From positions 1 through 58,833 of the forward strand of contig CAIOZU010000061.1 in the NCBI GenBank assembly GCA_903862885.1: 58,833 bases of DNA, written 5' to 3'. This DNA is from an uncultured Pseudomonadota bacterium (GTDB taxonomy: Bacteria; Pseudomonadota; Gammaproteobacteria; Steroidobacterales; Steroidobacteraceae). Under the pieces are notes generated by a model that saw only the letters and a list, made by a program, of their open reading frames with translations, did no database searches and was not told the DNA's origin. This document shows, piece by piece, positions 6,531 to 16,269 of this stretch (positions are counted from its first letter, which is position 1; the number at the start of each line of letters is the position of its first letter). The translations under genes were made by a program, and so were the position numbers.

Positions 6531-9500
6531 GTGATCATGCAGTTATCGGATAGGCAGACTTCCATCAATCAGCGCTGGTGTATGGACGAGACTCAGGCTG
6601 TTAGAGATCTGCTGTCGCTTATTTCACTCACACCCTCAGCACGCGCCTCGATCGTGACGGATGCGTCGGCCTTAGTGATCCGTGTTCGTCAGACGAAATC
6701 CGTTGTTGCGGGCATGGATGCCTTCTTACGTGAGTACGACCTCGGCACCCAAGAGGGCGTGATTTTGATGTGTCTTGCGGAGGCTTTGTTACGTATCCCC
6801 GACCACGCGACCGCCGATCGAATCATCGCTGACAAGATGGGGGCGGGCGACTGGGCCAGTCATCTGGCGGCGAGTGGGTCGTTGTTCGTCAATGCTTCCA
6901 CCTGGGGATTGCTGCTGACCGGTCGTTTATTGGGCGCTGAGCAGGCGCTCCGTTCCGACCCGAAACGCTTTGTACAAGGACTTGCGGCGCGTCTTGGTGA
7001 GCCGCTCGTGCGTCGTTCCCTGCAGCATGCCATGCGGATCATGGGTCATCAGTTTGTCATGGGTCGTACGATCGGCGAGGCGATTGTGCGGGCAGGCGAG
7101 GGCGTTAACGGCCGTTATAGGTATTCTTTTGATATGTTAGGTGAGTTTGCGCTGACACGTCTTGATGCCGAGAATTACACCAATGCCTACGCGCAGGCAA
7201 TTGATGCGCTAGGCCAGTGGCATGCCACAGTTAGTCAAGGCGAGTGGGATGTCGCAGCCCCGAGTATATCCATCAAGCTGTCGGCTTTGCATCCTCGCTA
7301 TGACATATTGCAGCGCGCTCGGGTACATGCTGAATTAGTGCCATCGGTCATTCGCTTGTGTGAGCGAGCGGCAGCTGCTGGCGTATCACTGACGTTAGAC
7401 GCTGAGGAGTCTGAACGTCTCGAATTATCTTTGGAGATTGTTCATGTAGTTCTTCAATCACCAACTCTTGCCAAGTGGCGTGGCTTTGGTCTTGCCGTAC
7501 AGGCCTATCAAAAGCGCGCGCCCGATGTCATCCGCTGGTTAGTTGCCACTGCGCGTGCACAGGCACGTGTCCTTAATGTGCGGCTCGTAAAAGGCGCTTA
7601 TTGGGATAGCGAGATTAAGCGAGCCCAAGAGCGCGGGCATGACGGTTATCCGGTGTACACGCGCAAGCAGGCAACTGATCTGGCTTATCTGGCATGCGCG
7701 ACCTTACTGCTAGATGCGGGGGATGTGATTTACCCGCAGTTCGCCACGCACAATGCCCATACGGTGACCGCGATTCGGCACCTAGCACGTGCGCGGGGTG
7801 TTTCATTTGAATACCAGCGCTTGCATGGGATGGGAGACGCGCTGTATCGGACATTACTTGCAGATCAATCGGAATATGCGTCCATAGCATGTCGTGTGTA
7901 TGCGCCAGTGGGTACGCACGAGGATTTGCTGCCGTATCTAGTACGTCGCTTACTCGAAAATGGCGCGAATACATCTTTTGTGAATCGATTGGTGGATGCG
8001 CGTCTGCCGGCTGAGGAAATCGCATCGGATCCGATTTCCTTTATGGAGCAACTGAGTAGTTGCCCTCATCCGGCGATTCCGCTGCCAAGCGCGCTATTCG
8101 GATCCACACGCGTGAACTCAAAAGGCACCCAGTTAGCTGATTTGGCGCAACTGAGGTCTTTGCAGGAGGCAGCTATATCGATGCCGCCGCAGGTTGCGGC
8201 TCCCATCATTGCGGGCGCGTCCGTAACCGTTGCGCATATTGAGGCGCATGGACGCGCGATATTCTCGCCAGCGGATGTGACACACGTGGTTGGCCATGTG
8301 CTTGATGCGACGGCGGCAGACGCCGAGCAGGCTGTGTCATGTGCTGTTGCAGGATGGCAGGCTTGGGATCGGCGTGGAGGCGCGGAGCGCGCCTCCGTAT
8401 TGGAGCGTGCGGCGGACCTGTTAGAAGCTAACAAGTGCTTATTGTGTGCACTATTAATTAATGAGGCCGGCAAGACGTACGCTGACGGCATTGCAGAGAT
8501 CCGCGAGGCAATCGACTTTTTGCGCTATTACGCATCAGAGGCGCGCCGCTTATTTATGAATCCACTTATGTTGCCCGGACCTACCGGTGAAAGTAATGCG
8601 CTGTCTCTACGAGGACGCGGTGTGTTCGTATGTATTAGTCCATGGAACTTTCCGCTTGCCATTTTTGCGGGTCAAATCGCTGCCGCTCTTGCGGCTGGTA
8701 ATGCCGTGATTGCCAAGCCAGCGGAGCAGACGCCATTGATTGCCTGTGTGGTGACTGCGCTGATGCATCGCGCGGGTGTTCCCACATCTGTACTTGCCTG
8801 CTTACCTGGCGATGGGGTGGCGGTGGGAAGCGCGCTCGTTAAAGACATTCGTGTGATAGGTGTAGCTTTTACGGGTTCAAGCGAGACCGCGCGCGCGATT
8901 AGTCGCCTGTTGGCGTCACGCGAAGGGGCCATTGCGGTTTTAATTGCAGAGACCGGTGGACAGAACGCGATGATCGTTGATAGTTCTGCGCTACCAGAGC
9001 AAGTCGTGCAGGATGTGATCGTTTCGGCGTTTGGGAGTGCGGGGCAGCGCTGTTCGGCTCTACGCGTGTTGTGTCTGCAGGACGATATAGCAGACCGTGT
9101 GGAGCGCTTATTGCAAGGCGCAATGGATGAGCTGATTGTGGGTCTTCCTCATGATTTAGCGACCGACGTGGGACCGGTGATTGATGCAGAAGCCCGCGAT
9201 ATGCTCGAATCCTACATCAGGAAAGTCACTGATGGTGCCAGTTGGCAACACCGCGTGAGTGTTCCCAAATCACTGCAAGGGGGTACGTACGTTGCTCCGG
9301 TTGCCGTTGAAATCCCATCAATCGGGAGCTTGCAAGGCGAGGTATTTGGGCCGGTACTACATATTGTGCGTTACCCGGCAGAGGCGCTTGGCGAGCTCCT
9401 TGACTCAATTAACGCTACCGGCTACGCGTTAACGCTCGGCTTACATACACGCCTCGATTCGACGGTCGAGTTTGTGCGTACCAATGCCCGCGCCGGCAAT

Positions 9501-9692
9501 ATCTACGTCAATCGCAACATGATCGGCGCTGTCGTCGGCGTGCAGCCATTCGGCGGCAGTGGGCTATCCGGTACCGGTCCTAAGGCGGGAGGACCCGATT
9601 ATGTGAGGCGCTTCGCGATGGAGCAGACCACGACGATTAACACATCTGCAATGGGTGGTAATGCCGCGCTGCTTGCACTGTCGGCACAATAA
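6531..9692 (+). CDS. putA: Bifunctional proline dehydrogenase / L-glutamate gamma-semialdehyde dehydrogenase
   Basis: 1053 residues. It oxidises proline to P5C with FAD and then to glutamate with NAD+, feeding electrons to the quinone pool. The proline dehydrogenase barrel spans roughly 190-490 (SIKLSALHPRYD, TLDAEESERLELSLE, RLVKGAYWDSEIKRAQ, APVGTHEDLLPYLVRRLLEN). The aldehyde dehydrogenase half spans roughly 570-1040 (SPWNFPLAIF with N706, E807 in AETGGQNA, catalytic C841 in GQRCSALR, EVFGPVLH). The N-terminus has the helical arm region but no ribbon-helix-helix DNA-binding domain, so unlike E. coli PutA it should not repress its own gene. Start taken at GTG 6531, after AGGAAG; ATG 6537 is an alternative. 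No putP is adjacent. Confidence 0.95.
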   Translation: MIMQLSDRQTSINQRWCMDETQAVRDLLSLISLTPSARASIVTDASALVIRVRQTKSVVAGMDAFLREYDLGTQEGVILMCLAEALLRIPDHATADRIIADKMGAGDWASHLAASGSLFVNASTWGLLLTGRLLGAEQALRSDPKRFVQGLAARLGEPLVRRSLQHAMRIMGHQFVMGRTIGEAIVRAGEGVNGRYRYSFDMLGEFALTRLDAENYTNAYAQAIDALGQWHATVSQGEWDVAAPSISIKLSALHPRYDILQRARVHAELVPSVIRLCERAAAAGVSLTLDAEESERLELSLEIVHVVLQSPTLAKWRGFGLAVQAYQKRAPDVIRWLVATARAQARVLNVRLVKGAYWDSEIKRAQERGHDGYPVYTRKQATDLAYLACATLLLDAGDVIYPQFATHNAHTVTAIRHLARARGVSFEYQRLHGMGDALYRTLLADQSEYASIACRVYAPVGTHEDLLPYLVRRLLENGANTSFVNRLVDARLPAEEIASDPISFMEQLSSCPHPAIPLPSALFGSTRVNSKGTQLADLAQLRSLQEAAISMPPQVAAPIIAGASVTVAHIEAHGRAIFSPADVTHVVGHVLDATAADAEQAVSCAVAGWQAWDRRGGAERASVLERAADLLEANKCLLCALLINEAGKTYADGIAEIREAIDFLRYYASEARRLFMNPLMLPGPTGESNALSLRGRGVFVCISPWNFPLAIFAGQIAAALAAGNAVIAKPAEQTPLIACVVTALMHRAGVPTSVLACLPGDGVAVGSALVKDIRVIGVAFTGSSETARAISRLLASREGAIAVLIAETGGQNAMIVDSSALPEQVVQDVIVSAFGSAGQRCSALRVLCLQDDIADRVERLLQGAMDELIVGLPHDLATDVGPVIDAEARDMLESYIRKVTDGASWQHRVSVPKSLQGGTYVAPVAVEIPSIGSLQGEVFGPVLHIVRYPAEALGELLDSINATGYALTLGLHTRLDSTVEFVRTNARAGNIYVNRNMIGAVVGVQPFGGSGLSGTGPKAGGPDYVRRFAMEQTTTINTSAMGGNAALLALSAQ

Positions 9693-9895
9693 ATAGATTA
9701 AAAGTGAGCACTTAAGACGTTTGTAGACGCTTTGACGTCCCACTGCAATGAGTCGCAGAGCGCTCTAGAGTCTGACCCCTTGGGAGGAGCCGGTCAACGT
9801 GCGCCGGTCACTCTGCCGCACCCGACAGCGCGTGGCCAGAGGATACGCATTTAGGAAGAATGCACCATCGGGTTGGCCGATGCGAAAGATGAGCC

Positions 9896-11683
9896 TCAGT
9901 GCTCGAAATGCAGTTGCACGCAGGCCTCGGGATCGGCAGCGGCAAGGGGCGAGCTGCTTACCTTGTCCGCCAAATGTCGCAACAGTACTCTACCGGTTGA
10001 CAAAATAACTTCATCGAGCGCTGAGTCGGAAACTTCACCTTTGATGAATGCTTCCGCGGTGCTTAAAGAATCGGCAGCTTCGTAGTCGACATTTAATTGA
10101 TGACCACTATGAACCAAGTTGATGTCGAGGCTGTGTTCATTAAAGTGAGCGGCAATGCGCAACAACACGCAGCCTGTGCTTGCCGCAACCAATTCCGCGG
10201 CCTCAGTTGACGCCAAGATGGCGCGCTGTAAGACGTCGCGGCGTACGCCCCATTGACCACCATACGTTTCTAGAAATCCTGCAATCGTGTCGGCTGCTGA
10301 TTGCTCGGTAGTATGCAACGCAGTCATTACGCTTTGGCGGGTGCCCAGGCGGAAAATCAAGTTGAGCGTGAAGGCGACCACCCCGGTTATCATGTAGCCG
10401 TTGCTGAGAAACACTTTCAGGCTTTCAGGCGCGTCCGCGCTGAGGGCGGGCATCATCAAGGCGGTTAACCCGAAGCAAACGGATGTACCGAGGACGAATG
10501 TGGTGCGACTGCTCGGCGCGTAGGTGGTTGCCAGCTCGATACCACCGACGAATAAGAATAGTGCGGCATAAATCTGCAGTGCGCCTTGAACGGGAACCGG
10601 CAGCAGAGCGATCATGATGATGACTAGCTTCGGAGTAAAGGCTAATCCCATTAGAAACAGTGCCACCAGAAAGCCGATATAACGGGAGAAGGACTTGCTG
10701 GCACTTGCCAGCGCCAGATTCGCATCTGAGATGCAGGTGCCGATACCACCCACGAAGCTGCCAATGACATCGGCAATGCCATTGGCCATCAGTACCCCTG
10801 AGGCTGCTTGCATGTCAGGTCGGCGCCAGTCGGCGTCCGTCTGCTTGTCCACCATGACCGAACACCCGACGTTGTAGATTTGTCCCAAAAGAGAAACGAG
10901 GACAGCGCACCCGATCAGTGCGACCGGCAGGTGTAGCGTGGGTATGACCGGATGCGGCGCTTGTAGCCACGGCTCCGACGTCAAGTCATAGGGCAGATGG
11001 ATTCTGTCGAAGAGCAGCGCGAGTAGATCACCAAGAGCAATTCCGGTGAAAATTGCAAATGTACAGAATCGCTTTCCGCCCCATACCGACAGCGCCACGA
11101 TGGCACTTAGCGTCGCGCCGGAGATCAGCGCGCTTGTCGGATCGATATGCATGGCCGCGTTGATGCCTAGGGCGTTGTGCATCGAGGGGGCTGTGAAGCT
11201 GATGCCACTCATGCAGATCACTGCTCCAACGACGGGGGGCGGTAACAGCGTGCGCATGCGGGGCAACGCGGGTCGGAGGATGAAGCAGGTTAAGGCAGCG
11301 ACTAATGCCACACCGGCGAGACCCGAGAGGCCAGCGATCGCAACGGCGGTCGGCGCGACAAACAAGAAATCAAAATTGGGCATGTTGATGAAAAAGCTGC
11401 CGCCTCCTAGGCGCCCACCCCAGGCGTTCAGCGCCGTGCTGATGCCCATGCCGACCAGTGTCCCAGCCACCATTTGCTGGGTAGACGATGCGCTCAATCC
11501 ACACAATTGAGCCACGATCAACGCATAGACGAGTGTGGGCACGGCCGCCACAAGATGCTGTGCGGCAAGCAGAGACAGCGCCTTGGCCGGAGGGCGCTGA
11601 TCAAAGCCATACAGTATTGGAAAGGGTAGCCGGCGCTTGGCCGGTACCGGCAATTGTCGTTCAAGTGCTGAGAATAACCCCAT
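9896..11683 (-). CDS. NCS2-family nucleobase/xanthine permease with a C-terminal RsbW-like domain
   Basis: 595 residues. Residues 1-455 form the transporter: about 12-14 membrane segments, an N-terminal cytoplasmic stretch with LPFPILYGFDQRPP, and the conserved region GGIGTCISDANLALASASK after a GIADVIGSFVGG segment, as in uracil/xanthine/purine permeases. The last 132 residues (464-595) are an extra soluble domain: helix VLQRAILASTEAAELVAAS, strands with LRIAAHFNEHSLDINLVHSG, and a helix GRVLLRHLADKVSSS. That order resembles anti-sigma-type GHKL ATPases (RsbW/SpoIIAB), but the N-box Asn and the DxG motif are not evident, so ATP binding is doubtful. Substrate cannot be named. Monocistronic; transcribed toward putA. 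Confidence 0.8.
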   Translation of the reverse strand: MGLFSALERQLPVPAKRRLPFPILYGFDQRPPAKALSLLAAQHLVAAVPTLVYALIVAQLCGLSASSTQQMVAGTLVGMGISTALNAWGGRLGGGSFFINMPNFDFLFVAPTAVAIAGLSGLAGVALVAALTCFILRPALPRMRTLLPPPVVGAVICMSGISFTAPSMHNALGINAAMHIDPTSALISGATLSAIVALSVWGGKRFCTFAIFTGIALGDLLALLFDRIHLPYDLTSEPWLQAPHPVIPTLHLPVALIGCAVLVSLLGQIYNVGCSVMVDKQTDADWRRPDMQAASGVLMANGIADVIGSFVGGIGTCISDANLALASASKSFSRYIGFLVALFLMGLAFTPKLVIIMIALLPVPVQGALQIYAALFLFVGGIELATTYAPSSRTTFVLGTSVCFGLTALMMPALSADAPESLKVFLSNGYMITGVVAFTLNLIFRLGTRQSVMTALHTTEQSAADTIAGFLETYGGQWGVRRDVLQRAILASTEAAELVAASTGCVLLRIAAHFNEHSLDINLVHSGHQLNVDYEAADSLSTAEAFIKGEVSDSALDEVILSTGRVLLRHLADKVSSSPLAAADPEACVQLHFEH

Positions 11684-12284
11684 CTGCTCAGTGTAGAACG
11701 GTCACCCTATCAAGCGCCATGGAGCGGACGGGATCTGCCGACCGTTTCGCCACTGCCGCCTGGTGCGGTGGGTCTTCACGCTCAGGCTAAACGGATGGCC
11801 TTTGGCAGGGTGAGCGCTCTCGTGTGGGATGCGCTTTATTAAGGCAGGGCGATCAGGGGTGCCTTGCTGGGGCGCGTCGCGTGTGGGCTGCACTTGGCTC
11901 GCTGCGCACCCGCCCATTATCGTTATAAGATATTGATAATAAACATATTTAAAAAATTACTTCTGCAGTTCATGCCTGGGTTGTCGGTTCAATCCCTCGG
12001 TGGCGTACTCCGATCTAAACCCCATTGCCGAACCCAAATCCCTTAACAGCCGACGCGCCGCTCGGGTGCTGTTAATGCCGTATGGGCCACTGGAGCCGAG
12101 CGCTTTGCGTGGGTTCTGCGGCTTGCGCCGCAGGGTGTTGTTGGCTCAAGCCGCTTCGCGTGGCGATCTCAGCGACTTGCAGGACCTAGACCGTCTGGCT
12201 ATTCAGCCGTGAGCGTGCATCACCATCGATAGGGCGCGTCAACCGCAGTGATCATCATCTACCCGCTCGACGTTCGACGGACCC
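11684..12284. other. 600-base intergenic region, no recognised gene
   Basis: Upstream of the NCS2 gene and downstream of the OFA gene. It holds a short, strongly AT-rich patch (11917-11965) that could carry a promoter. A frame on the plus strand (12000-12212, 70 codons, no Shine-Dalgarno) has coding-like composition but resembles nothing I know. A small CTGCGG/CCGCAG hairpin lies within it (about 12117-12134). No RNA gene is recognised. Confidence 0.35.
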
Positions 12285-13595
12285 TTAAGTAGCTAGGCCA
12301 AGATCATCGAGTGGTGGTTTGCCTGCCCTGAAGCGTCGATTGATCAGCAGGAAAGACAGAGCGAGGCCCGTACCGAGACCCACCACCGCAATAATGAACG
12401 CATAAATAAGCGCGCGGTCCGGATAGGCGTCCTGCATCGCCGCCACCATCAACGGGCCGCCAATGCCAGAGAGCGAAAACCCAGTGAGCGCGACGCCAAA
12501 TACCACGGGTAGACGCTCCGCACCGAACAGGTCCAGCAAGAGGGTTGGCAACGTACCAAACAGACCACCAAAGCATAACAATACGTAGCAGACCAGCGCG
12601 CCAAACAGCCACGGGTTTTCAATGGTCAACATAAGGCCGAACACGAGCATTTGTGATGCCATCATGACTCGGAATGCGCCGATCCGCCCCATTCGCCCCG
12701 CCAGCGTCGCCCAACCGAGACGCCCAAGCGCATTGAACACGGAACTCACGGCAATCAGCGTCGCGCCATAGCGCGCGAGCACGACAGCGGGTACCGAAGG
12801 GTCGGCATGCGCCCAAATCTCTTGAATTAAGCTCGACTGAAAGCTGATCACCGCAATGCCAGCGCTGCCCATAAAGAACACCATCGACCAGATAACGCAA
12901 AACTGCAGTGAGCTTAAGCATAGGCTGGGTTTTTCAGGCGTGGGTGGCTGAGCGATGACAGCCGACGCGACAGCGATAGGCAACCCGCCGGGTTGGTAGC
13001 CGGGCGGCGCCTCGTGGAGCATTAACGCTGCCGGGATGAGCAGCGCGCCGAGCAACACGCCGATCCACATAAACACCTGGTCTAATTGTCCGCTGGTGGC
13101 TGCGAGCAGCTGTGGTGCCATGAGTTTGCTCATGATCACCGCGCCGAAACCAAAGCCCATCACAACCACCGCAGTCGCCGGCCCGCGCTTATCCGGAAAC
13201 CACTTGGCCACGGTTGAGACAGGGGTCACGTAGGCAAAGCCACTGCCGATACCCCCGATGACGCTAAAGCCTAGGAAGAACAGCAGCGGATTGTTAAGGT
13301 GCAAGGCGAGCGCACCCGCTAGAAAGCTGGCGCTATACAGCACGCCGCCGAGGGTGGCGAGCCGGCGCGGTCCCACCTTATTCAAGTTAAACCCAGCCCA
13401 CGCGCAGCCGAAACCAAACACGAAAATCAAGGTGCTGAAGGCAATGGTGGCCTGCGTATGTGACCAGTGGTTGTCCTTGATGAGGATGGACTGGAAGAAG
13501 CTCCACGCATACATCGTGCCAAGGCCTAACTGCAAGAGCGTCGCCGCGCTGACAATCAAAAGACGGTTATGCGGCTTGACGCGCTCGCTGCTCAC
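12285..13595 (-). CDS. OFA-family major facilitator transporter (oxalate/formate antiporter-like)
   Basis: 436 residues, about 12 membrane helices. N-terminal LLQLGLGTMYAWSFF, the loop-2/3 region LNKVGPRRLATLGG, VIGGIGSGFAYVTPVSTVAKWFPDKRG between helices 4 and 5, and second-half NALGRLGWATLAGRMGR are characteristic of the OFA subfamily, which exchanges or imports small organic acids such as oxalate, formate or pyruvate. The central loop (about 200-220) is short. Start is a GTG at 13595 whose GTGA overlaps the stop of the upstream sensor gene by 4 bases, so the two are translationally coupled. The substrate is unknown; coupling to a binding protein and a ligand-sensing protein suggests that expression responds to an extracellular solute. 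Confidence 0.85.
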   Translation of the reverse strand: MSSERVKPHNRLLIVSAATLLQLGLGTMYAWSFFQSILIKDNHWSHTQATIAFSTLIFVFGFGCAWAGFNLNKVGPRRLATLGGVLYSASFLAGALALHLNNPLLFFLGFSVIGGIGSGFAYVTPVSTVAKWFPDKRGPATAVVVMGFGFGAVIMSKLMAPQLLAATSGQLDQVFMWIGVLLGALLIPAALMLHEAPPGYQPGGLPIAVASAVIAQPPTPEKPSLCLSSLQFCVIWSMVFFMGSAGIAVISFQSSLIQEIWAHADPSVPAVVLARYGATLIAVSSVFNALGRLGWATLAGRMGRIGAFRVMMASQMLVFGLMLTIENPWLFGALVCYVLLCFGGLFGTLPTLLLDLFGAERLPVVFGVALTGFSLSGIGGPLMVAAMQDAYPDRALIYAFIIAVVGLGTGLALSFLLINRRFRAGKPPLDDLGLAT

Positions 13596-14323
13596 CGATC
13601 AGACACCGTCGAATCTGCGCCATCAGCGATCGCTCGAGTGCGTCTTGCCAACTGGCCTGTTAGGTCATCGCGCTCAAGCAAGCGCTGTGTCTGTAGCGTG
13701 GTCAGAGTCTCTGATCCTGACGGTTTTAGCCGCTGCGCCATATAAAGGCTGAGCTCACCCAGCGGTCGGGTCGCATGACGGAACAGATAAAGCACGGCAA
13801 AGATGCTTAAAAGGTAAAGGATTGAGATCAGATAGACCTGGCGGCCAACGGCTTTTTGTAGCTGCAGCCGGACTAAACCGGGCTCAATGCCGACGTGCAC
13901 CGTGCCGGCGAAGCCGCCGAGGATCGGTGTCGCGATCTCGGTGATCACCGTGTTCGGGGCAAGCGCCCGCTCAAAGGTGCCGCTCATCTGCAAGTCACTG
14001 CTCAAAAGACGCTCTGGAATCTTTGGCACAAAGGTGTGGACAATCATCTCACCGTGTTCATCCGCGATGAAGATATAGCGGATGTCCTCCAACAAACTGA
14101 ACTGATCAATGGTGGCTTGGAGGGTCGACAGGTCGCGGTTAATCAATATATCAGTGCTAGCCGCTGCGATTGCGCGACTGATAATGGTGACATTGGCTTG
14201 CGCCTGAGACGTGAGCTGCCTGTCAACCGTGTGGATACACAACGCTGAGGTGGCAACAAAGACAATTCCAAACAGCGCAAACAGCGCAAACTGCGTTCTG
14301 TGGAAAGGCCCCATGACGCTCAT
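13592..14323 (-). CDS. Membrane sensor with periplasmic Cache/PAS-like domain, no output domain
   Basis: 243 residues from the ATG at 14323, which overlaps the stop of the upstream gene as ATGA (an ATG at 14332 is in frame but less likely). Layout: membrane helix (about 8-30), extracytoplasmic domain of about 130 residues (SLLEDIRYIFIADEHGEMIVHTF, NTVITEIATPILGGFAGTVHVGIE, a single-Cache/PAS-like pattern), second helix (about 165-188) and a HAMP-like start (RHATRPLGELSLYMAQRL). The chain then ends after about 45 more residues with no histidine kinase, cyclase or methyl-accepting region. It is either a receptor that works through a partner or a sensor kinase truncated after HAMP. Coupled to the OFA transporter downstream. 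Confidence 0.6.
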   Translation of the reverse strand: MSVMGPFHRTQFALFALFGIVFVATSALCIHTVDRQLTSQAQANVTIISRAIAAASTDILINRDLSTLQATIDQFSLLEDIRYIFIADEHGEMIVHTFVPKIPERLLSSDLQMSGTFERALAPNTVITEIATPILGGFAGTVHVGIEPGLVRLQLQKAVGRQVYLISILYLLSIFAVLYLFRHATRPLGELSLYMAQRLKPSGSETLTTLQTQRLLERDDLTGQLARRTRAIADGADSTVSDR

Positions 14324-15652
14324 GGTCGCCACCCGCTCCAGTCAGTGATCGGCCGAATGGCGCCGTCGACAATCGTGTTGTAGAACACCACATCCCGTCC
14401 CTGATGATGCTGCGGCGCGAAGGTGATCGCTTCGTCCGTGCCGAGATCGTAGCGGATACCGCTCTCTAGGGTGGCGGCTAAGTGGTCTCGGCGTGGCTGA
14501 GCGCCCATCCGTCTAAGGACCTCCACCAACAGGCGCGCATTGAGGTAGCCCTCAAAACTCGCGGCACTATAGGTCGGCGCGGTATAAGGCGTCACAGTCA
14601 GCGCGATCGGCGGCAGTGACGGGTAGCGAGCTAACGTCGCTCGATAATCACGCACGGCGGGCAGCGCGATGTTGTCTACACTGGGTGTGGTGGTCGTATT
14701 GATGAGGTTACGCGTGTAGTCTCGGCCTGTTTTTTTTATGGCTACTGAGCAGGAAGGGCAGCATGTCCTCCAGTGCAGCCGGAGAGATGTTGGCGATGGG
14801 TACGGTAAGGCCGGCATCACGCGCATCGCGGATAAAACCTGCGCTCGCGGTATTCACGCCGATCGCGATCACTGCATCCGGCTGGCTCGCCTGAATGACC
14901 GCCACCTGCTCAGCGTAGCTTCGCTCGTAATCTGCACCGCGTTGGTACGTGGCTTCGGCCGCTATCTTCAGGTGTCTAAGCGCTAAGCTATGGCGCAGCA
15001 CGGCCTATCCGTTGCGACCGTAGGCATCCGCTTGGTAAAAAACGGCGATTCGCTTGCGATTGACCTGCGATAACGCATTGACAAGGCCTTCCACTTCCTG
15101 TGCATAGGAGGCTTTTAGCGTGAAGGAGGTGCTCGCATACAGTGGCGAGCGCACGGCGTCGCCCCCCGTATACGGAAACATCAGGTAGACGTTCTCGGCA
15201 GCCACCTTCTTGAGCAAAGGCAAAACCTGCTCTACTGTCGGCGTGCCGAAATAGCTAAAAAGCAGGAAGACCTCATCGGTGCGGAGCAGTTGGATGGTAT
15301 TACGTACTGCCCGATCCGGCTGATAGCCATCGTCGTAGGCTTTTAGCGCGAGGGTTCGACCATTGACGCCGCCCGCGGCGTTCACCTCTGAAAATAGCGC
15401 CGTGGCACCGCGGTACAACTCCATACTGCTCGCACGCGCGCCACCGGTGAAGGCCGCCGACATGCCGATGAGGATGCTGTGATCGCTGATGCCTAGTTCC
15501 GGCGCCACCCGTGGAGCAACGGCGGGTGGTGTGGGAGCGGCCGCGGTGGGTGAGGCGATGACGGGCGCAGCTCCTGGAGACAACACGATCAGCAGCAAGG
15601 CTGACATCAGGAATGTGTTCATCGCACTGAAGAGTTTATGTTTTTTTAGCAC
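14320..15652 (-). pseudogene. LivK-like periplasmic binding protein of an ABC system, broken by a stop and a frameshift
   Basis: Joined, the pieces give about 430 residues of a branched-chain-amino-acid-type substrate-binding protein: signal sequence (NTFLMSALLLIVLSPGAAP), GISDHSILIGMSAAFTGGAR, LFSEVNAAGGVNGRTL, YDDGYQPDRAVRNTIQLL, KRIAVFYQADAYGRNG, then DAVIAIGVNTASAGFIRDAR and a C-terminal SFEGYLNARLLVEVLRRMG. Two lesions: an in-frame TAG at 15007-15005 after GRNG, where relatives have a sense codon (CAG is one change away), and a frame change at the A8 run (T8 on the plus strand, near 14730) between FLLSSHKK and TGRDYTRNL. No permease or ATPase genes follow; instead the stop overlaps the sensor gene by ATGA. 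It may have served as a ligand receptor for that sensor rather than for uptake. Confidence 0.75.
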
Positions 15653-16269
15653 GGGGCATTCAGGTAACGGACGTTTAAATTCACGCGCGAGACCGAGGTG
15701 CGCGAGGGATCGCGCTCACCGCCCTCATGGCCATCGCTGACATGGCGAACACGCGACGCCTTCCGGATCGGTTTGATCGCCGAGGTGGAGCGCCTCATCG
15801 TTCACGCAACCACCTACCGACAGGCGCTCAAATGGCCATGAAGCATGCCACTACAAGCCCACTGCACGCAAGTCGGCAGCCACGGGTCTTGCGTGCTATC
15901 GCTCATGAACGGGCGGGCGGGCGCTGGCGTATGGGGGAGCTCTGTCAGCGGAGGAAGCATTCGCTGCATAGAGGACGGTAAACGGATTAGACACAGCGTC
16001 CTGTATTTGGGTTAAGGGCGCGGTTTTTGTGGGTAGGCATCGTCCTTTGATCCCTACCCAACGCCTATTCAACGGGTGTAGGGCAGAAGGGTCTATGACA
16101 GGTACAGGCGTGCCGGTTTTTATTGGCGTTCGCGGTCACCGATGGGCACCGGAAGCTGCCGGCGGGATGCCGCCTCAGGTCATCGGCGAGCCACGGGTCT
16201 GACGGGGGCGTGAAAGTCAAACCGGTGGGTCGTGTGCGCTACCCAGGTGCACTGCTGTCCCGGCATGCG
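15653..16269. other. 617-base intergenic region, no recognised gene
   Basis: Lies between the SnoaL-like gene and the binding-protein pseudogene. Short frames exist (plus strand 15727-15981) but none has a ribosome site or a recognisable product. A stem TGGGTAGG/CCTACCCA with a 15-base loop lies near 16030-16061. The string GCCACGGGTCT occurs twice, near 15879 and 16190. Nothing else is supported. Confidence 0.35.

Noticed and set aside
9799-10008. Short plus-strand frames between putA and the NCS2 gene
   Set aside because: They overlap the end of the NCS2 gene in antisense, have no ribosome site and resemble nothing.
11960-11995. tRNA-like T-arm (GTCGGTTCAATCCC)
   Set aside because: No acceptor or anticodon stem can be built around it, and the stem does not pair.
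14720-14740. Programmed frameshift at the A8 run of the binding-protein gene
   Set aside because: An independent in-frame TAG lies upstream, so shifting alone cannot give a full protein; gene decay is simpler.
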